A stretch of DNA of 64,000 nt from Buxus sempervirens (Eukaryota > Streptophyta > Magnoliopsida > Buxales > Buxaceae): assembly GCA_947561395.2 (NCBI GenBank), contig OX387194.1, positions 14,122,048-14,186,047 on the forward strand, given 5' to 3'. The notes below the pieces were generated by a model. It was given only the letters and a program-made list of their open reading frames with translations. It was not told the origin of the DNA and made no database searches. Below are positions 43,785 to 56,204 of this stretch, in pieces. The stretch's first letter is position 1; each line of letters begins with the position of its first letter. Made by a program: the position numbers and the translations under genes.

Positions 43785-45150
43785 GCTTCTGAAAGTCTTT
43801 GAATTTCAGACTTTTTCAAAACTCTTGGGCTTCTGAAAGCCTTTGAATTTCAGATTTTTAAAAAAATCCTGGGCCTCTGAAAGCTTTTGAATTTCAGATT
43901 TTTCAAAAAATTCCTTGGGCCTCTGAAAGCCTTTGAATTTCAGACTTTTTTTTCTCAAAAAACTCTTGGGCCTCTGAAAGCCTTTGAATTTCAGATTTTT
44001 CAAAAAATTCCTCGGGCCTCTGAAAGCCTTTGAATTTCAGACTTTTTTTCTCAAAAAACTCCTAGGCCTCTGAAAGCCTTTGAATTTCAGATTTTTCAAA
44101 AATCCTGGGCCTCTGAAAGCCTTTGAATTTCAGACCTTTTGGGCCTCTGAAAGCCTTTGAATTTCAGACTTTTTCTCAAAAACTCCTTGGGCCTCTGAAA
44201 GCCTTTGAATTTTAGACCTTTTTTCAAAAACTCCTTGGGCCTCTGAAAGCCTTTGAATTTCAGACCTTTTCTCAAAAACTCCTTGGGCCGTCTAAAAGCC
44301 TTTGAATTTTAGACAATCTTTTTTTTTTTTTTGGCCGTCTATAAGCCTCTAAATTATAGACACATACCTTTTTGGGCCGTCTAAAAGCCTCTGAATTTTA
44401 GACAATCTTTTTTTTTTGGCCGTCTATAAGCCTCTGAATTATAGACACATCTCCTTTGGGCCGTCTAAAAGCCTCTGAATTTTAGACAAATCATTTTTTT
44501 GGGCCGTCTATAAGCCTCTGAATTATAGACACATATCCTTTGGGCCGTCTAAAAGCCTCTGAATTTTAGACAAATCATTTCTTTGGGCCGTCTAAAAGCC
44601 TCTGAATTTTAGACAAATCATTTCTTTGGGCCGTCTAAAAGCCTCTGAATTTTAGACAAATCATTTCTTTGGGCCGTCTATAAGCCTCTGAATTATAGAC
44701 ACATATCTTTTGGGCCTCTGAAAGCCTTTGAATTTCAGATCTTTTTCCTCGGGCCTCTGGAAACCTTTGAATTTCAGACCTTTTTCAAAAACCCCCCGGG
44801 CCTCTGAAAGCCTTTGAATTTCAGACCTTTTTCTTTTGGGCCTCTGAAAGCCTTCGAATTTCAGACCTTTTTCTTTTGGGCCTCTGAAAGCCTTTGAATT
44901 TCAGATCTTTTGGGCCTCTGAAAGCCTTTGAATTTCAGACCTTTTTCTTTTGGGCCTTTGAAAGCCTTTGAATTTCAGATTCTTTTCTCAAAAACTCTTA
45001 GGGCCTCTGAAAGCCTTTGAATTTCAGACTTTTTCTCAAAAACTCCTTGGGTCTCTGAAAGCCTTTGAATTTCAGACCTTTTTCCAAAAACACCCCTGGG
45101 CCTCTGAAAGCCTTTGAATTTCAGATCCTTTTCTCTTTTTGTGGGACCTG
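43785..45150 (+). repeat. Hairpin minisatellite with compensatory stem variants
   Basis: About 30 tandem units of 35-50 bp: GGGCC, a stem, the loop GCC(T/C)(T/C)TGAA, the matching stem, then a T/C-rich spacer. Stem pairs include TCTGAAA/TTTCAGA, GTCTAAAA/TTTTAGAC and GTCTATAA/TTATAGAC. When one arm changes, the other usually changes with it. Similar arrays in the outer element are at 39750-40019 and 56205-57180. Confidence 0.9.
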
Positions 45151-45364
45151 TTGGAAGCCCTAGAATATTCTAACAATTCTAAAAAAAAAAAAAAGAAGCA
45201 AATAAAGAAAAAAATCCAAACTCGTGTTCACCCAGCTTGCACATAGGCATTCATAGGCATGAGAATGAGATTAAATGGGCACTGATATTTTTTCCTTTAT
45301 TTTTCTCCAGGTACCAAGTACACTTGCAACCATAGCTCCTGTAACCAGATCAAGAGCTCGCGCC

Positions 45365-46906
45365 ATGAATCCCATTGAGAATGAAGCTGATACTCCTCAC
45401 CCAGATATGGTCCTGCTTCAGGAGCAGGTGGCAGGACTAGCCCGAATGCTAGAGAACATACTATCAGTGCAGGCTGAACAAGTCCAAGCCCAGAACCAAG
45501 CCTCCACTTCTAACCAAGCACCTCCACCTCAAATCAATATTCCACCTCCGGTTCAACCTATTTCTGAACCTACCCCTGAACCTATACTGATCAGGGAGGA
45601 GACAGTTGAGTCTGAGAAAGAGAAGGAAAAAGAGAGAATGAGGGAAGAAATGGAGAAGAAGTTCATGCATAGGCTGGAGATGATCCAGGAGGAAATGAGG
45701 GAGGTGAAAGGGATACGTAACTTTGGGGGCACCAATTTTGAAGATCTGTGTCTATACCCCGATGTATGTCTACCGGCCAAGTTTAAATGCCCAGATTTTG
45801 ATAAATATGATGGCACTGGCTGCCCAATGAGCCATTTGAAGTTATACTGCGGGGCTTTATGCCAATTTGGCCGGGATGATGGCATACTAATTCAACTCTT
45901 CCAGAGGAGTTTAACTGGAGCTGCTTTGAGGTGGTTTGCCACTTTGGATCATGGGAAAATAAGAAGGTGGAAAGACTTAGCAGATTCCTTTTTGGCACAA
46001 TATAGGTTCAACTCTGAGATTATACCAGATAGGTATGACATGATGAGGATGACGAAGAAAAATGATGAGACCATAAGGCAATATGCTAAAAGGTGGAGGG
46101 AGTTGGCTGCATAAGTCAAGCCACCCATGGGAGAACCAGAAATGATTTCAACTTTCATCATGACATTGGGGCAACCATTTTACAGTCACTTGGTGGGTCA
46201 AACTACCACCAACTTTGCTGCCCTAGTGCAAGTGGCAGACAGAATTGAAGATGGGATCAAGTCTGGGAAAATAGCTTATTACTCTGCAGTGTTGAACCAG
46301 GAAGCTTCCACCACTCTCTCTACACAGAAAAAGGAGAATGGTAATGGAAGAAGAAAGAATGAAGAAAGGAGAGAAGCAGGAGTGAATATGGTGCAACTTC
46401 CTAGGGAACCCTTTCAAATCAATGCCTATCCACCTCCTATCAAGCCAACCCATCAAGTTCCTTTGCTGCCTATCCAAATTAATGTCCCTTCTGCACAGCC
46501 TATGAAGGAAGAAACAGAAGTAAGGAAGAGAAGGGAATTTTCTAAACTGCCTATGAGACCATCTAAACTTTTGCCTACCTTACTTCAGAAGGGTTATGTG
46601 ACTTTGAGGTTGCCAAATCCTCATGCAAGCAAAGGGAAGGGTTATGATCCATCTGCAATTTGTGAATATCATATGAGTAGTCCAGGGCATACCACAGATC
46701 GTTGCTTGGCCCTAAAGCATGCAATTCAGGATTTGCTAGATAATAACTCTTTATCATTCAATTCAGTCACTCCCATCCCACCTACCGATAACAATGGGGC
46801 AGGCAGCTCAAATGCAATAAGGGCAATTTTCTCTGAAGAAAGAAGATTTGACCCTTCTCAGCTTATCGCTCCTATTGGTCCAACAGTCAGGGTTTATCTT
46901 AAATGA
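45365..46906 (+). pseudogene. Gag of the inner Ogre-like element, one in-frame stop
   Basis: Retrotransposon gag (capsid core). From ATG 45365 the same frame runs to the stop at 46906, broken only by TAA at 46112-46114, just after KRWRELAA. Conserved features: FEDLCLYPDVCLPAKFKCP, FDKYDGTGCPMSHLKLYC, FQRSLTGAALRWF, then FLAQYRFNSEIIPDR and ETIRQYAKRWRELAA, typical of the Ogre/Tat gag. A possible zinc-knuckle remnant is CEYHMSSPGHTTDRC, which resembles C-x2-H-x4-H-x4-C-type sequences seen after the Tat capsid. An upstream in-frame ATG (45275) also exists. The outer element's gag (57357) aligns from the MNP(I/T)EN start, which favours 45365. No protease or pol follows. Confidence 0.85.
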
Positions 46907-49900
46907 AATGCTCCTGGTTATGAGCAGGAAGGCTTGCCTCACTCCACAGGAGAAAGAAATTATCAGAAAAAGGAAGAAAAGTCAACTTTTGCCTTTGAGA
47001 ACAGGGGCAGTTTTCAAACTCCCACGTTCTCTGAAAAGAAATCTGCATAAGAAGAATGCACATTTCCTGAGGATCCTAAGGAGCCTTGTTCTCAGGAAGT
47101 GATTTTAATAAAGGCTCTTCAAAAAAAAAAAAAAGATTTTTCCCTTTAACATTTTTCTAGAAAAAAGAAAAAAAAAAGTTTTCAGCAAGGTCCTTTTACT
47201 TATGAATCATATCTCTTATTGAATTTCATTGAGTTGAATATGACTTTGACATTGGACTCAATTTTGAGACCAAAATCGAAGAAAAGACATTTTATGTGAA
47301 AATTCAAATCTTTTTAAGTGTCATGAGAAGAATATTCTGCAAAATTATGAAGTGACCAATTTTATGGCCTTTGGAACCAAAGATGACCCACAGTTTTCAA
47401 CAGAAAAGATAGAAGAAGATTTGAAGTTTCTTCATTAGAATACAGAAAGGATCGCACCACTTGCTGATTCGTTCAAAGGGAAGTTGATAATATTGTTTGA
47501 AGAAATTTTGGGGCTTTACACTTGAAAATATGGAAAGAATTGGACATTATTTGATGGAAAGAATCCAAATTCATAAGATTGATCAAAAGGTGAAGAACTT
47601 GTTTATAACAGAAGTTCTATTTATAGAGGCTTTCATGTTGACAAAAGGTGATTAACAAGAAAAAAAAAAAGAAGAAAAAATCTTGAGCCAGTCATGTAGT
47701 GCAACTCTACCAAGTCTGAAAATTCAAACTTTTCTTAAAATGATAAGAGGCCTTTCTTTCTTATATTCCCAAATCTTTGAAATCCCTAGTTAAACCCTTT
47801 GAGCCTGATACATTTTTCCAAATAACCTAAACTGAGAATTGTAACCCCACACTGGGGCAAATTTATTAAGGCATAAAAAAAAGGGAATGAAGGGACAATT
47901 ATTGAAGTTCAAAAGGGATTTTGAATATGTTTTCAGAAAATGGGGCAAAGAAATGAAAAAAAAGAAAAAAGAAAAAAAAGATAATCAAATGCTATTTGGA
48001 GAATGTCTTCAAAATTGTGAAGAAAAGAATGGAAAAAAGAAGTTCAATACTGGAGAATAAGTTTCAAATGAAGAAATCAAATTGAGGGAAGAAATTCATT
48101 ACTGGGGCAATTTTATATTCATTCCAAGGGAAGAAATGCCTTAAAAATTACAATTTCAGTTAACCCATTTGATCATATGATATTTGAGCCTTTTATTCCT
48201 TTTCTTTCTAAACAAACACCAAGCCTTCGTTTCGTCCCATTCATAAGTCCTCTTTGATTAAGAAATTTTGAATTAAGGCAGCTTTGACTATATAGTTGCT
48301 GGTGATGAAGGATAAAAAAAAAAAAAAAAAGGGAGAAAAGAAAAAGAAAACGGAAAAAAAAATGGAAGGAAATGTAGTGAAAACCCGGGAGGGCGCTACA
48401 TGGCAAATAATCAGCTATCTACAAGAAGGAAATCGTCAGAGAGGAAAGTCCAAAATTGGCATAGATCCAGATGAAGTCCTCATGTTGGTGGTTATTTTAA
48501 GATACAGTCACTCTTCAAGTGATTGAGGAAAATTCTCTTTTCAAGACTGAAGCAACATGATCAAAACTATGATATGAATCATCTATGAACGAGTTGATGG
48601 CCATCAAAATTGCCATTAGGAAATAATTGCTGAAGTTGAAGTCATAAATTCCCATATCATGGATACAATGGAGAAACAATTGTTCTTCAATTGGAGGAAG
48701 GAAAATGTCTTTCCAAGACTGGGGCAAAATAGTCAGATTGAAAGAGTAGTCATATCTGGAGCATCAATTGACAAGCTGATGGTCATGAGAATGATTCTAA
48801 AGGTTCCGAAGGCTTATTTTGGTCTTTCTTCATTTTCTGAAATAATCTTCTCATTATTCAACTTGATTTTAATTCTTTTGGACTATATGCTAATAAGTAG
48901 TTGGATCATTTTTTCAAAAAAAAAAAATAATATAAAAGCACAAAAAGCAAAAAAATATATTTTTGGCCTATGATGAGAATCTATATCTTTTCATAAAACA
49001 TCTGTTTTTATAAGCATTAGAGAATTCTGAGGCCACTAGTATAAAACATATTTTCTTATGTTTGCATTTGCATTCTTCTATTAGGGTTTCTTTTTGGCAA
49101 AGGTTAAAAAAAAAAAAAGAAAAAGAAAGAGAAAAGAAAGAAAAAAAAAAAAAGAAAAAAAAAGAAAAAAGAGAATCATCTCTAGTGAGGGGCAAATACT
49201 TCTTCAAACAATCAAAACCGGGGCATGCTCAATGTCTTTCCTTCTGGGTTTTCATTGGAATGGATTCCAACATCTAGAAGAAGCAATCAAGCTTTAGTCT
49301 TCGAATTTGAAAGGAAAAAAAAAAGGGCTTCAAAGCAATGGCATGTTTTCTTCATTAAACAAGGGTTCCCGATTCTTCAATCATGAAGAAGGATTTTACT
49401 GGGGCAGCAAGAAGGCATGAAAGACAGATCATGGGTTGTAAAGGCATGAGGTTAGATCAACAAATCATGATCCATCAATCAAGATAAGGACATTCACTTG
49501 GGCAATTAAAAAGCATGAAGACAGGTTATGGGCAGTAAGGGCACATACATCGTTATTGAAAGAGCAAGAAGATAAAGAAGCAAAAGCAAGTTGCAAAATA
49601 TTCAAGCATAGGTTCGGGCATCAAATGGCACCGAGGTATATCAAATAAGAAAATCAATCAGGAAAATTCAAAAAGTGAAAAACATCAAAATCAATTGAGT
49701 TTGCAGTGGTCAATTTTAAATCCACATTCTTTTCAAAAATTGCTTGTCTCAGATTTCTTTTCATAGCCACGAGAGCTCCAAGAAATCTGAGATAAGGAAG
49801 AGACGCCACCCCACTTCAAGCAGGGGTTTCATTGGCTATCTTCAAATCCATTTTTTTTATCACTCATTTTTTTTACCAAAGCAAGCTCAATTAATGAGAT

Positions 49901-50304
49901 GTCTTTCAAATGTGTAATTTTGAGTTGTGTCTGTTCTTTGCTATTCATTATGCTACAACTGCAGGCCACCCAGAAAAATTGTCTTTTTCATCATTTTCTC
50001 CACACTTTTCAGGAGATCAATGTTTATATTAGTTGTAAGTTGCAAGGATTGCCACCTTACCCACTTTTGTTTAAAAATTTTGTCTCAAATCTCACTTCAT
50101 AGCCCACAAGTGCTCAGTGAGAGGAGAGAGGAGGATTTGGCCCTTAAGCTGAGGGACTTCTTAGCAAATCTTCCACAATCAATTTTTTTTAATAAAATCA
50201 TCCATTTAATCCTTGCAACGTGCAATTGGTTAGACAAAGGTCTAAGAAAGTGCAATTGGTGGGTCTTTTTTGCTTTCTGCTTGTAATTGGTTCCAATTAC
50301 CAGC
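46907..50304 (+). other. Noncoding 3' region in place of pol
   Basis: Purine-rich, with many A/G runs (for example 47124-47135, 48306-48361, 49107-49172). No RT, integrase or protease motif in any frame. The string ACTGGGGCA or a close variant recurs near 47854, 48102, 48720 and 49399, and GGGGCA(T/G) elsewhere, giving it the look of a degenerate spaced repeat. Lys/Glu-rich open frames here are low-complexity only. Confidence 0.7.
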
Positions 50305-50318
50305 AAAGAGGGGGCAGC
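50305..50318 (+). other. Polypurine tract, inner element
   Basis: AAAGAGGGGGCAGC directly before the TG of the 3' LTR. This is the expected place for plus-strand priming. Confidence 0.75.
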
Positions 50319-52145
50319 TGTAGACACCCCAAATTGCACTAAAAATGAGAAAATAATTGAAAATATTAATTGGAATTTGAAACAGGTCAAAAAAGTGTAA
50401 AATCTGGCCAAACTGGTCATGACCGTATTTTGTTTACGGGCTGGTCATACCTGCAGTTGATATACGGTCACGGCGTGCCCGTATTAATAATACGGGCAGG
50501 GCGCGACCGTAATATATTTACGGGCACGGGGGTCTTTGTGCGAATTTTACCTTTTTAATTTTTGAGCTTTATCTGCACCCAAATATCTCTCTTGGATAAT
50601 CGAATTCTCTTATTTATCTGTTCGAATTATCTCATTTATCCTTGGTTGGATATGGATGGGCATTATCTCCAATTTTCACTCTATCCTGAGAATCAGGATA
50701 TATCCTTCTGGACCAGCCTTGCCCCTGTGCTTGTCTATAAATAGAGGCTCTCTCCTCTAGCTTAGGGCCACGAAATTTTGAAGTCAAGGAATTCTAAGAA
50801 GCTCCAAGAGAAGGAAAGGAATCCCTGCTGCTCTGCCTGCTCAATCCAGGTAAGTCCCCTATCCCTTTTTATTTTTTGTCTTCAATTCTAGAAATAATAG
50901 GATCATATCTATTGCTGTAGAATAAGGCCATATCTGTTTTTTGTATTCCTAAACTTGTCTCTAAGTACCTCAAGGGTCTCTCTAGCCGTAAAACGTGAAG
51001 AGAGAACTAGGGGAAAGGGGAACAGGTGGATCCCTAGAATAGAACCCCATATCTATTTTTTCCTTTTTTTATAAAATAAGGCCTGTGATTGTGTTTGTGT
51101 ACCCAAACCTATCTCTAAGTACCTCAAGAGTCTCTCTAGCCGTAAAACGTGAAGAGAGAACTAGGGGAAAAGAGAACAGGTGGATCCGTAGGGTAGACCC
51201 CCATGTGCTCTAATTTGTGAGATATGGCTGTTTTAAATATCCTGATCATGTTTTAATGCTTTTTATGATATATCTGAATGAATCACATGAATCTATGATG
51301 TTTATAGCATGAGATCCCCACTTTTTGACAAAATTTGGATTTTTGCCACTTTTTGCACCTACATCACTGTTTTCGTGATTTTTGTGATTTTAGGCTAGGA
51401 TCTTGGATTTATCATGATCAATATGGTAGATCTGAATCCAGAAGCCTGAAAATAACTTCTAGGGTTTCATGATATGGTTTTTAAATTGTTTTTCATTATT
51501 GAGAGAAGACCCTACGGTCTAAATTCTCCCTTTTTGATGTTCTTCATAAACGTGGGTATCTTTGGTTTTGATTTTCAGATTTAATTTGAAATTTGGGTTG
51601 TATCTATGTCCTGGACTATTCAAGTTTAATTTTGAAATATTTTATAAAAATCATATTTTTCTAGATTTCTAGAATTTGATTTGAAGCCAGATTTTTGGAT
51701 TTTTCACTTTAAATTGATTTTATTTGATTTTATCTCAATTTTATTTTGATCATGAAACCCTAGGAATGGTATGATCATGTTTGATAGTTCTGGATCAATC
51801 AGACTATTCATATGAAAAAACCATATATTTTTGCCTTTTTTGTGATTTTTCCTGATTTTTATAGCAAGCTTTTTCCTTTATTTTAACATGAACAATACCT
51901 GGCAACCACCTTGTGTGGATGAATAGGGGTGCCTAACACCTTCCCCTGTTCATAACTTAATCCCCTTACCCATCTCTGGTTGTTTTTTTTAGGAGGGATA
52001 TTTTGCCCTAAAAATTGCCTTTTGTGCTTATTTAATATTTTGGTGTCCATTCACACCTAAATTGAATGGTGGCGACTCTTTGTTTTATATAATCCCGTGT
52101 GATGATTGAGGAAATCATAAGATTGATTTTTTCCCATGTCTCACA
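50319..52145 (+). repeat. 3' LTR of the inner element (1827 bp)
   Basis: Nearly identical to 40454-42281. It ends CCATGTCTCACA and is followed by AAGAGGTGAGTAGC of the interrupted host LTR. Confidence 0.93.
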
Positions 52146-54580
52146 AAGAGGTGAGTAGCATCGTTTTAAAACTAGGGTTTTGTGTTTATTCTGATGCATG
52201 AGTGAGTGATTTCTGGAAGAACTTCGTCCGAGCAAGAGTTTATTTAGAACTGAATGATGATAAATAAAAATGTGTTTAGATTAATTTCAAAACTAGTTTG
52301 AATGTGTTCTGGGGATATTAGTTGCTGATTTCTCTTTTTTTGAGATATTTTGAGTGAATTTGAGCAATTTTGAGTGAATTTTGAACTTTGAAGCCCATGT
52401 TTATATTAGTTTGAGTTCAATTCATTTGGGTGAATTTTCATGCTATTGGTAAGGGTGGTGCATGTTTTGGTAAAAGAAGTGCTGTCTTGTTTTTTCTGCT
52501 ATTGCCATGAAAAAAAAAATCTGCCATTACTCTCTTCATAACAACCATGCTTTTCTTGCCCTTAACCTATAAATTTTAATTGCATTGCTTGATCTGAGTT
52601 TGGGGGTATTAGGGGCAGCTCATGGTATAAGCTTTAATGCATGTCCTCATGCCTTGTTTACATTCCCTCAAGTGTGCAAACTATTCATGTTAGTCCTATG
52701 CTTAAGATTATTTATTTAGGTTTAAGCTTGCTTTTCGTTTGAAAGTTGTCAATTTCCTTTACTGAAATCTAGAACAGTGAGTTTCACGGTCTACATTAAT
52801 TCTGAATGGTTGGAGTGTAGTTCACATGGGGCTATAGTGATGTTCTTGACCATTCAAACCTGAGTAATGCAATGTATAGTTGCTGTCACTGAATTTCATG
52901 CACAACAGTGAGTGTTTAGTTGATTTTTAAGCCTCAATTAGTGTCTTTCACCAATCAACCCCCAAGAGCTCTATTGAACCATATCTTCAAGGCCAAAAAC
53001 TTGATGTGTTCGCAAATGTGCTGCTCCCAAGTGTTGGAGTGTCAAGTTGTATTACTTGGGTGAGCCCCAAGGTCGATTTACACAGGGACACGATGATTAG
53101 AAGTAAACCAGAAATGATAAGTGCTGAAAAACTAAATTAATAGAGAGAAATGAATAAATCCAAACCTTAACAATCTAATTAACAAAATATTAACTACACT
53201 ACACAAGTAAGGTAAACTACTCTTGTTTTATACACTAGGAAAATGATAATATAGAAAAATTTATAAAGAAACCTAGATCAGATTATCTACTTAAGCATGA
53301 ATAACTAAATACACTTAGCAAATTTTAGGGAAAAAATAAAAGCTAAATTTAAGAACAAACCAAACTACAAGTAAAAAGTTCTAATGATCAAAACACCAAA
53401 CACCTAAGCTACAGGTATTGTTCTTTAATGGGTTGTATCCATCTTCCTCTCAGATCTTCTCCCCTTCAATTACCAACTCAGTCATGAGATTGATAATCGG
53501 ATGATTCAACAATATAACCCGAATTTTTGATCCATCTAATCTACCCATTGAACTTCAGATCAGATCTAGAATGCATATCTGAACAGAGAAACCCAATTCG
53601 AAAGCTAAGCTTCCATTGTGCCTTTTGTCAACAATGGATCAAAGATTTGTTCGAAGAATCTCTGTTTTAATATAATAAGCACTGATAGAAGATTCAAAAA
53701 GACATACACAATAAAAACAATGTGAAGATCAAAGGAAACAGAAACTACAACCCGTTGAAGAACTCCACTTGAGCTTAGGAATGAATTCACTCACGCATAG
53801 AAGAAGTTCTGATGTGTTCTTTCAAACCCAGCTCTAGGAAAAACGAAAATACAGCAAAATAAAAGTGAAGAAGAAAACTCAAAGCTAAAACCTAAAAACC
53901 ATCCGAAAATCCTCCTTTTCTTCCACGACCTCCTTCTCTTTTTTTCTCCTTTCTAGCTTTCTCTCCCATTCGTTTTTTGCTCCAGCTCCCTATTCCCTCA
54001 TTCGTCCATCCTCAACGAACTCCAAGACCGTTAGCCACATCAGCCACCAGAACCAATGAGCATTGGTTTCTTCTGTTTTCCTCATTTGCACTGTAACAAA
54101 CAAACCATATGAGTGTTAGTGAGGGGTAATAAAGTAAATGCCCTGTTGAAATTGATTTGTTGTTATAGCAAGGCAGAATGCCACATGAAACTTTTGCCAT
54201 CTAATTTTATTTTCTATCAATACCATGCTCATCTAATCCATGCCTAATTCCAAAATAATCTCAAATTGGTACCAAGACAATTCTTTACCCAAAATTGAAC
54301 CAGAAAATTCTCAAGGCAATCCCATTTCACATTAAGCACACTTTCCATGCACAATTAGGCCTAAAATATACAATAAAAATTCAATTCAATGTTTAGGCCA
54401 CCAACACAAGTCAATGCATGATTAAGCAAATATAAAGGGATTTTTCTATATTTTTCACCTCAATAAGTGGCTTAAATATGCAATTTAACTACTTAATCAG
54501 GAGACTAAACAAATTGTTACAGATCGAAAAAGTTCGGCTAGAGATGTAGATCTAGAAATAACAGAGAGTCGAAAAATACA
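52146..54580 (+). other. Continuation of the 4.5-kb LTR; possible further insertion
   Basis: No gene. Because this LTR is about 2.1 kb longer than its relative at 36147-38493, part of this stretch is probably inserted DNA. The segment 53030-54500 (starting near CAAGTGTTGGAGTGTCAAG) differs in composition. I could not find clean ends. Confidence 0.4.
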
Positions 54581-54584
54581 GTTA

Positions 54585-54855
54585 CTATCCGCCCAGTTGG
54601 CGCTCACTGGCGCCGACTTCAGGTAGTGGGCGCATGGACTAATTGCCCTATCCGCCGAGCTTGCGCCTAGTTCGCGCTCAGCTCACGCGGACTTAAATTT
54701 GATCTGCTCTTCTCGCGCGAACCTCATGCTCTCCTCGCGCTCACCTCGCGCCTAGCTCGCGCTCACTCGATATTAAGTAGGTGCATATTCCATTTTCGAC
54801 CATCGAACTATCCGCCGACCTCGCGCCTAGCTTTGGAGGTCAGCGCATGGTCCCA
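54585..54855. repeat. GC-rich GCGCTCA / CGCGCCTAG cluster in the 4.5-kb LTR
   Basis: CTATCCGCC(G/C)A, TCGCGCTCA, CTCGCGCCTAGCTCGCGCTC and GGCGCTCACTGGCGCC are crowded in about 270 bp within AT-rich DNA. This is the counterpart of the GATCGCC cluster at 37735-37880 in the related solo LTR, but with a different motif. Confidence 0.75.
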
Positions 54856-56204
54856 TATCATGCCGAATTGCATTTTTGACTAAACCAAGCTGGGTTTTGA
54901 TGATCTGAGAGTTCAAGAACTTAATCAATCACTTGTTTAGGACTTTAGAATCAATATTACCTATTCAATTACTATGAGAAAATTAAGTGGAAATTCTGGA
55001 AATTCTTAGAAGCTTCCAAGGCAAATTTTAGGTTATTTGTAGGTGATGTACTGGGTACCTAACACTAGGAGTTCCTAGTTAGTTTCCTCTTTGTTTTTAT
55101 ATACTGTACTTGGTTGAGAATTTATTAAATCCTGGTTTTACTTGTTGGCAAATTCTGAATGTATTGTAAAGATTTTCTTGGTGTGAGTAACTGAGTTTTA
55201 TTTCCAATTGGCATGTGTTATGAATTTGGGAAAATACTGAAAGTACTTGAGGTACTGTTCTGGTCCAGAGGGACATGTGGTACTGTGTTGAGTTATACAT
55301 GATGTGGCATGTATTGTTTTATTTTGATGTTGGAATTGAGATTATACGATGATTTACTGTTTTGGTTTAGCTTGCCCTGGATCCATGCTTAAGCTTAATA
55401 ATGTAATGTTATTGTTGGTTGTTGAAATTGCATGGCCTTGTGTGTTGCCACGACCAGTGTAGAGCAGCCAGAAACCCTGAGTAGGATTGGTTGTCAATGT
55501 CGAAACCTGGGGAGTAGGCCGGCATTGGATGACGAAACCCTGAGTAGGCCGTCATTTCAGAGTTTCCGAAACCCTGACTAGGCCGGAACTGTGTACATGG
55601 AGGTGTGGAGTGTCTACTTGGCATGTTTAATTTATCAACTTAACAATAGTCATGACATTGACCAATCGATGTGTTGCCCTATTGAATTGAAATGTGATTA
55701 GAACTGATTAATTGGTTTTGGTTTTAAACTTGGAAATTGTATTAGTTGCTTAATCGTACGGGATGTTTATCGATGCATAATTTGAACTGTGTTTAACTAT
55801 TTTTGCATGCATATGCTACTTGCTGAGATATTCATATCTCACTCTGTTGTTTTTGTTTTGTTTTCAGATACTCGAGGTGAGGCGACTATTGGGGTAGATC
55901 CAACTGAGACTTAAAGGGAGGAAGACTACTATTACATTCCTTAGACTTATAGGTTATTTTGAATTGAACTTTGAATAAATTGAATGATTGAGGTGTAATA
56001 AAGTCTATTGGGGTTGTACCATTTGAATCCTAGTTAAGTTTTAAATATTGAATTCTTAGATTAAGTATATTTGTGCACTCTGATATGTTTTAGGTAGATG
56101 ATTATCCAGCGATCATAAATGATTAAAGATCCTTACCTAACACTCCGTGAGATGTGTTATATCTTTATTGAACAACACGGATCCGAGGGCGTTACACTAA
56201 AATA

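Larger units (their letters stand above)
40454..52145 (+). mobile_element. Inner Ogre/Tat-like element, 11.7 kb, gag-only
   Basis: Two LTRs (40454-42281 and 50319-52145) enclose a primer-binding site, leader, hairpin minisatellite, gag (45365-46906) and about 3.4 kb of noncoding DNA where pol would be. I find no protease, RT, RNase H or integrase. This matches the description of large non-autonomous elements with GAG (TR-GAG). The flanks are AAAAGG on the left and AAGAGG on the right, so the expected 5-bp duplication is not exact. Reading the LTRs side by side I see about five substitutions and one T-run difference, so insertion is recent. Confidence 0.87.
40025..56196 (+). mobile_element. 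4.5-kb LTR (solo), duplication CTAAA, interrupted by the inner Ogre-like element
   Basis: TGTAAAACCCCGATTTTTG at 40025 and GAGGGCGTTACA ending at 56196, flanked by CTAAA (40020-40024 and 56197-56201). Excluding 40454-52145 it is 4480 bp. It is the same family as the solo LTR at 36147-38493 but roughly twice as long. A likely transcribed leader has a splice donor (AAGAG|GTGAGT at 52146-52156) and an acceptor (TTTTCAG|ATACTCGAG, about 55867). No internal coding region is left. Confidence 0.82.

Noticed and set aside
43806..45130. Regular repeat-spacer look, resembling a CRISPR array
   Set aside because: This is a plant nuclear transposon. Spacers are short T/C-rich runs, not unique sequences, and the repeats are variable hairpins inside an Ogre-like leader.
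49062..49297. Lys/Glu-rich open frames
   Set aside because: Low-complexity translation of purine runs; not conserved with the outer element.
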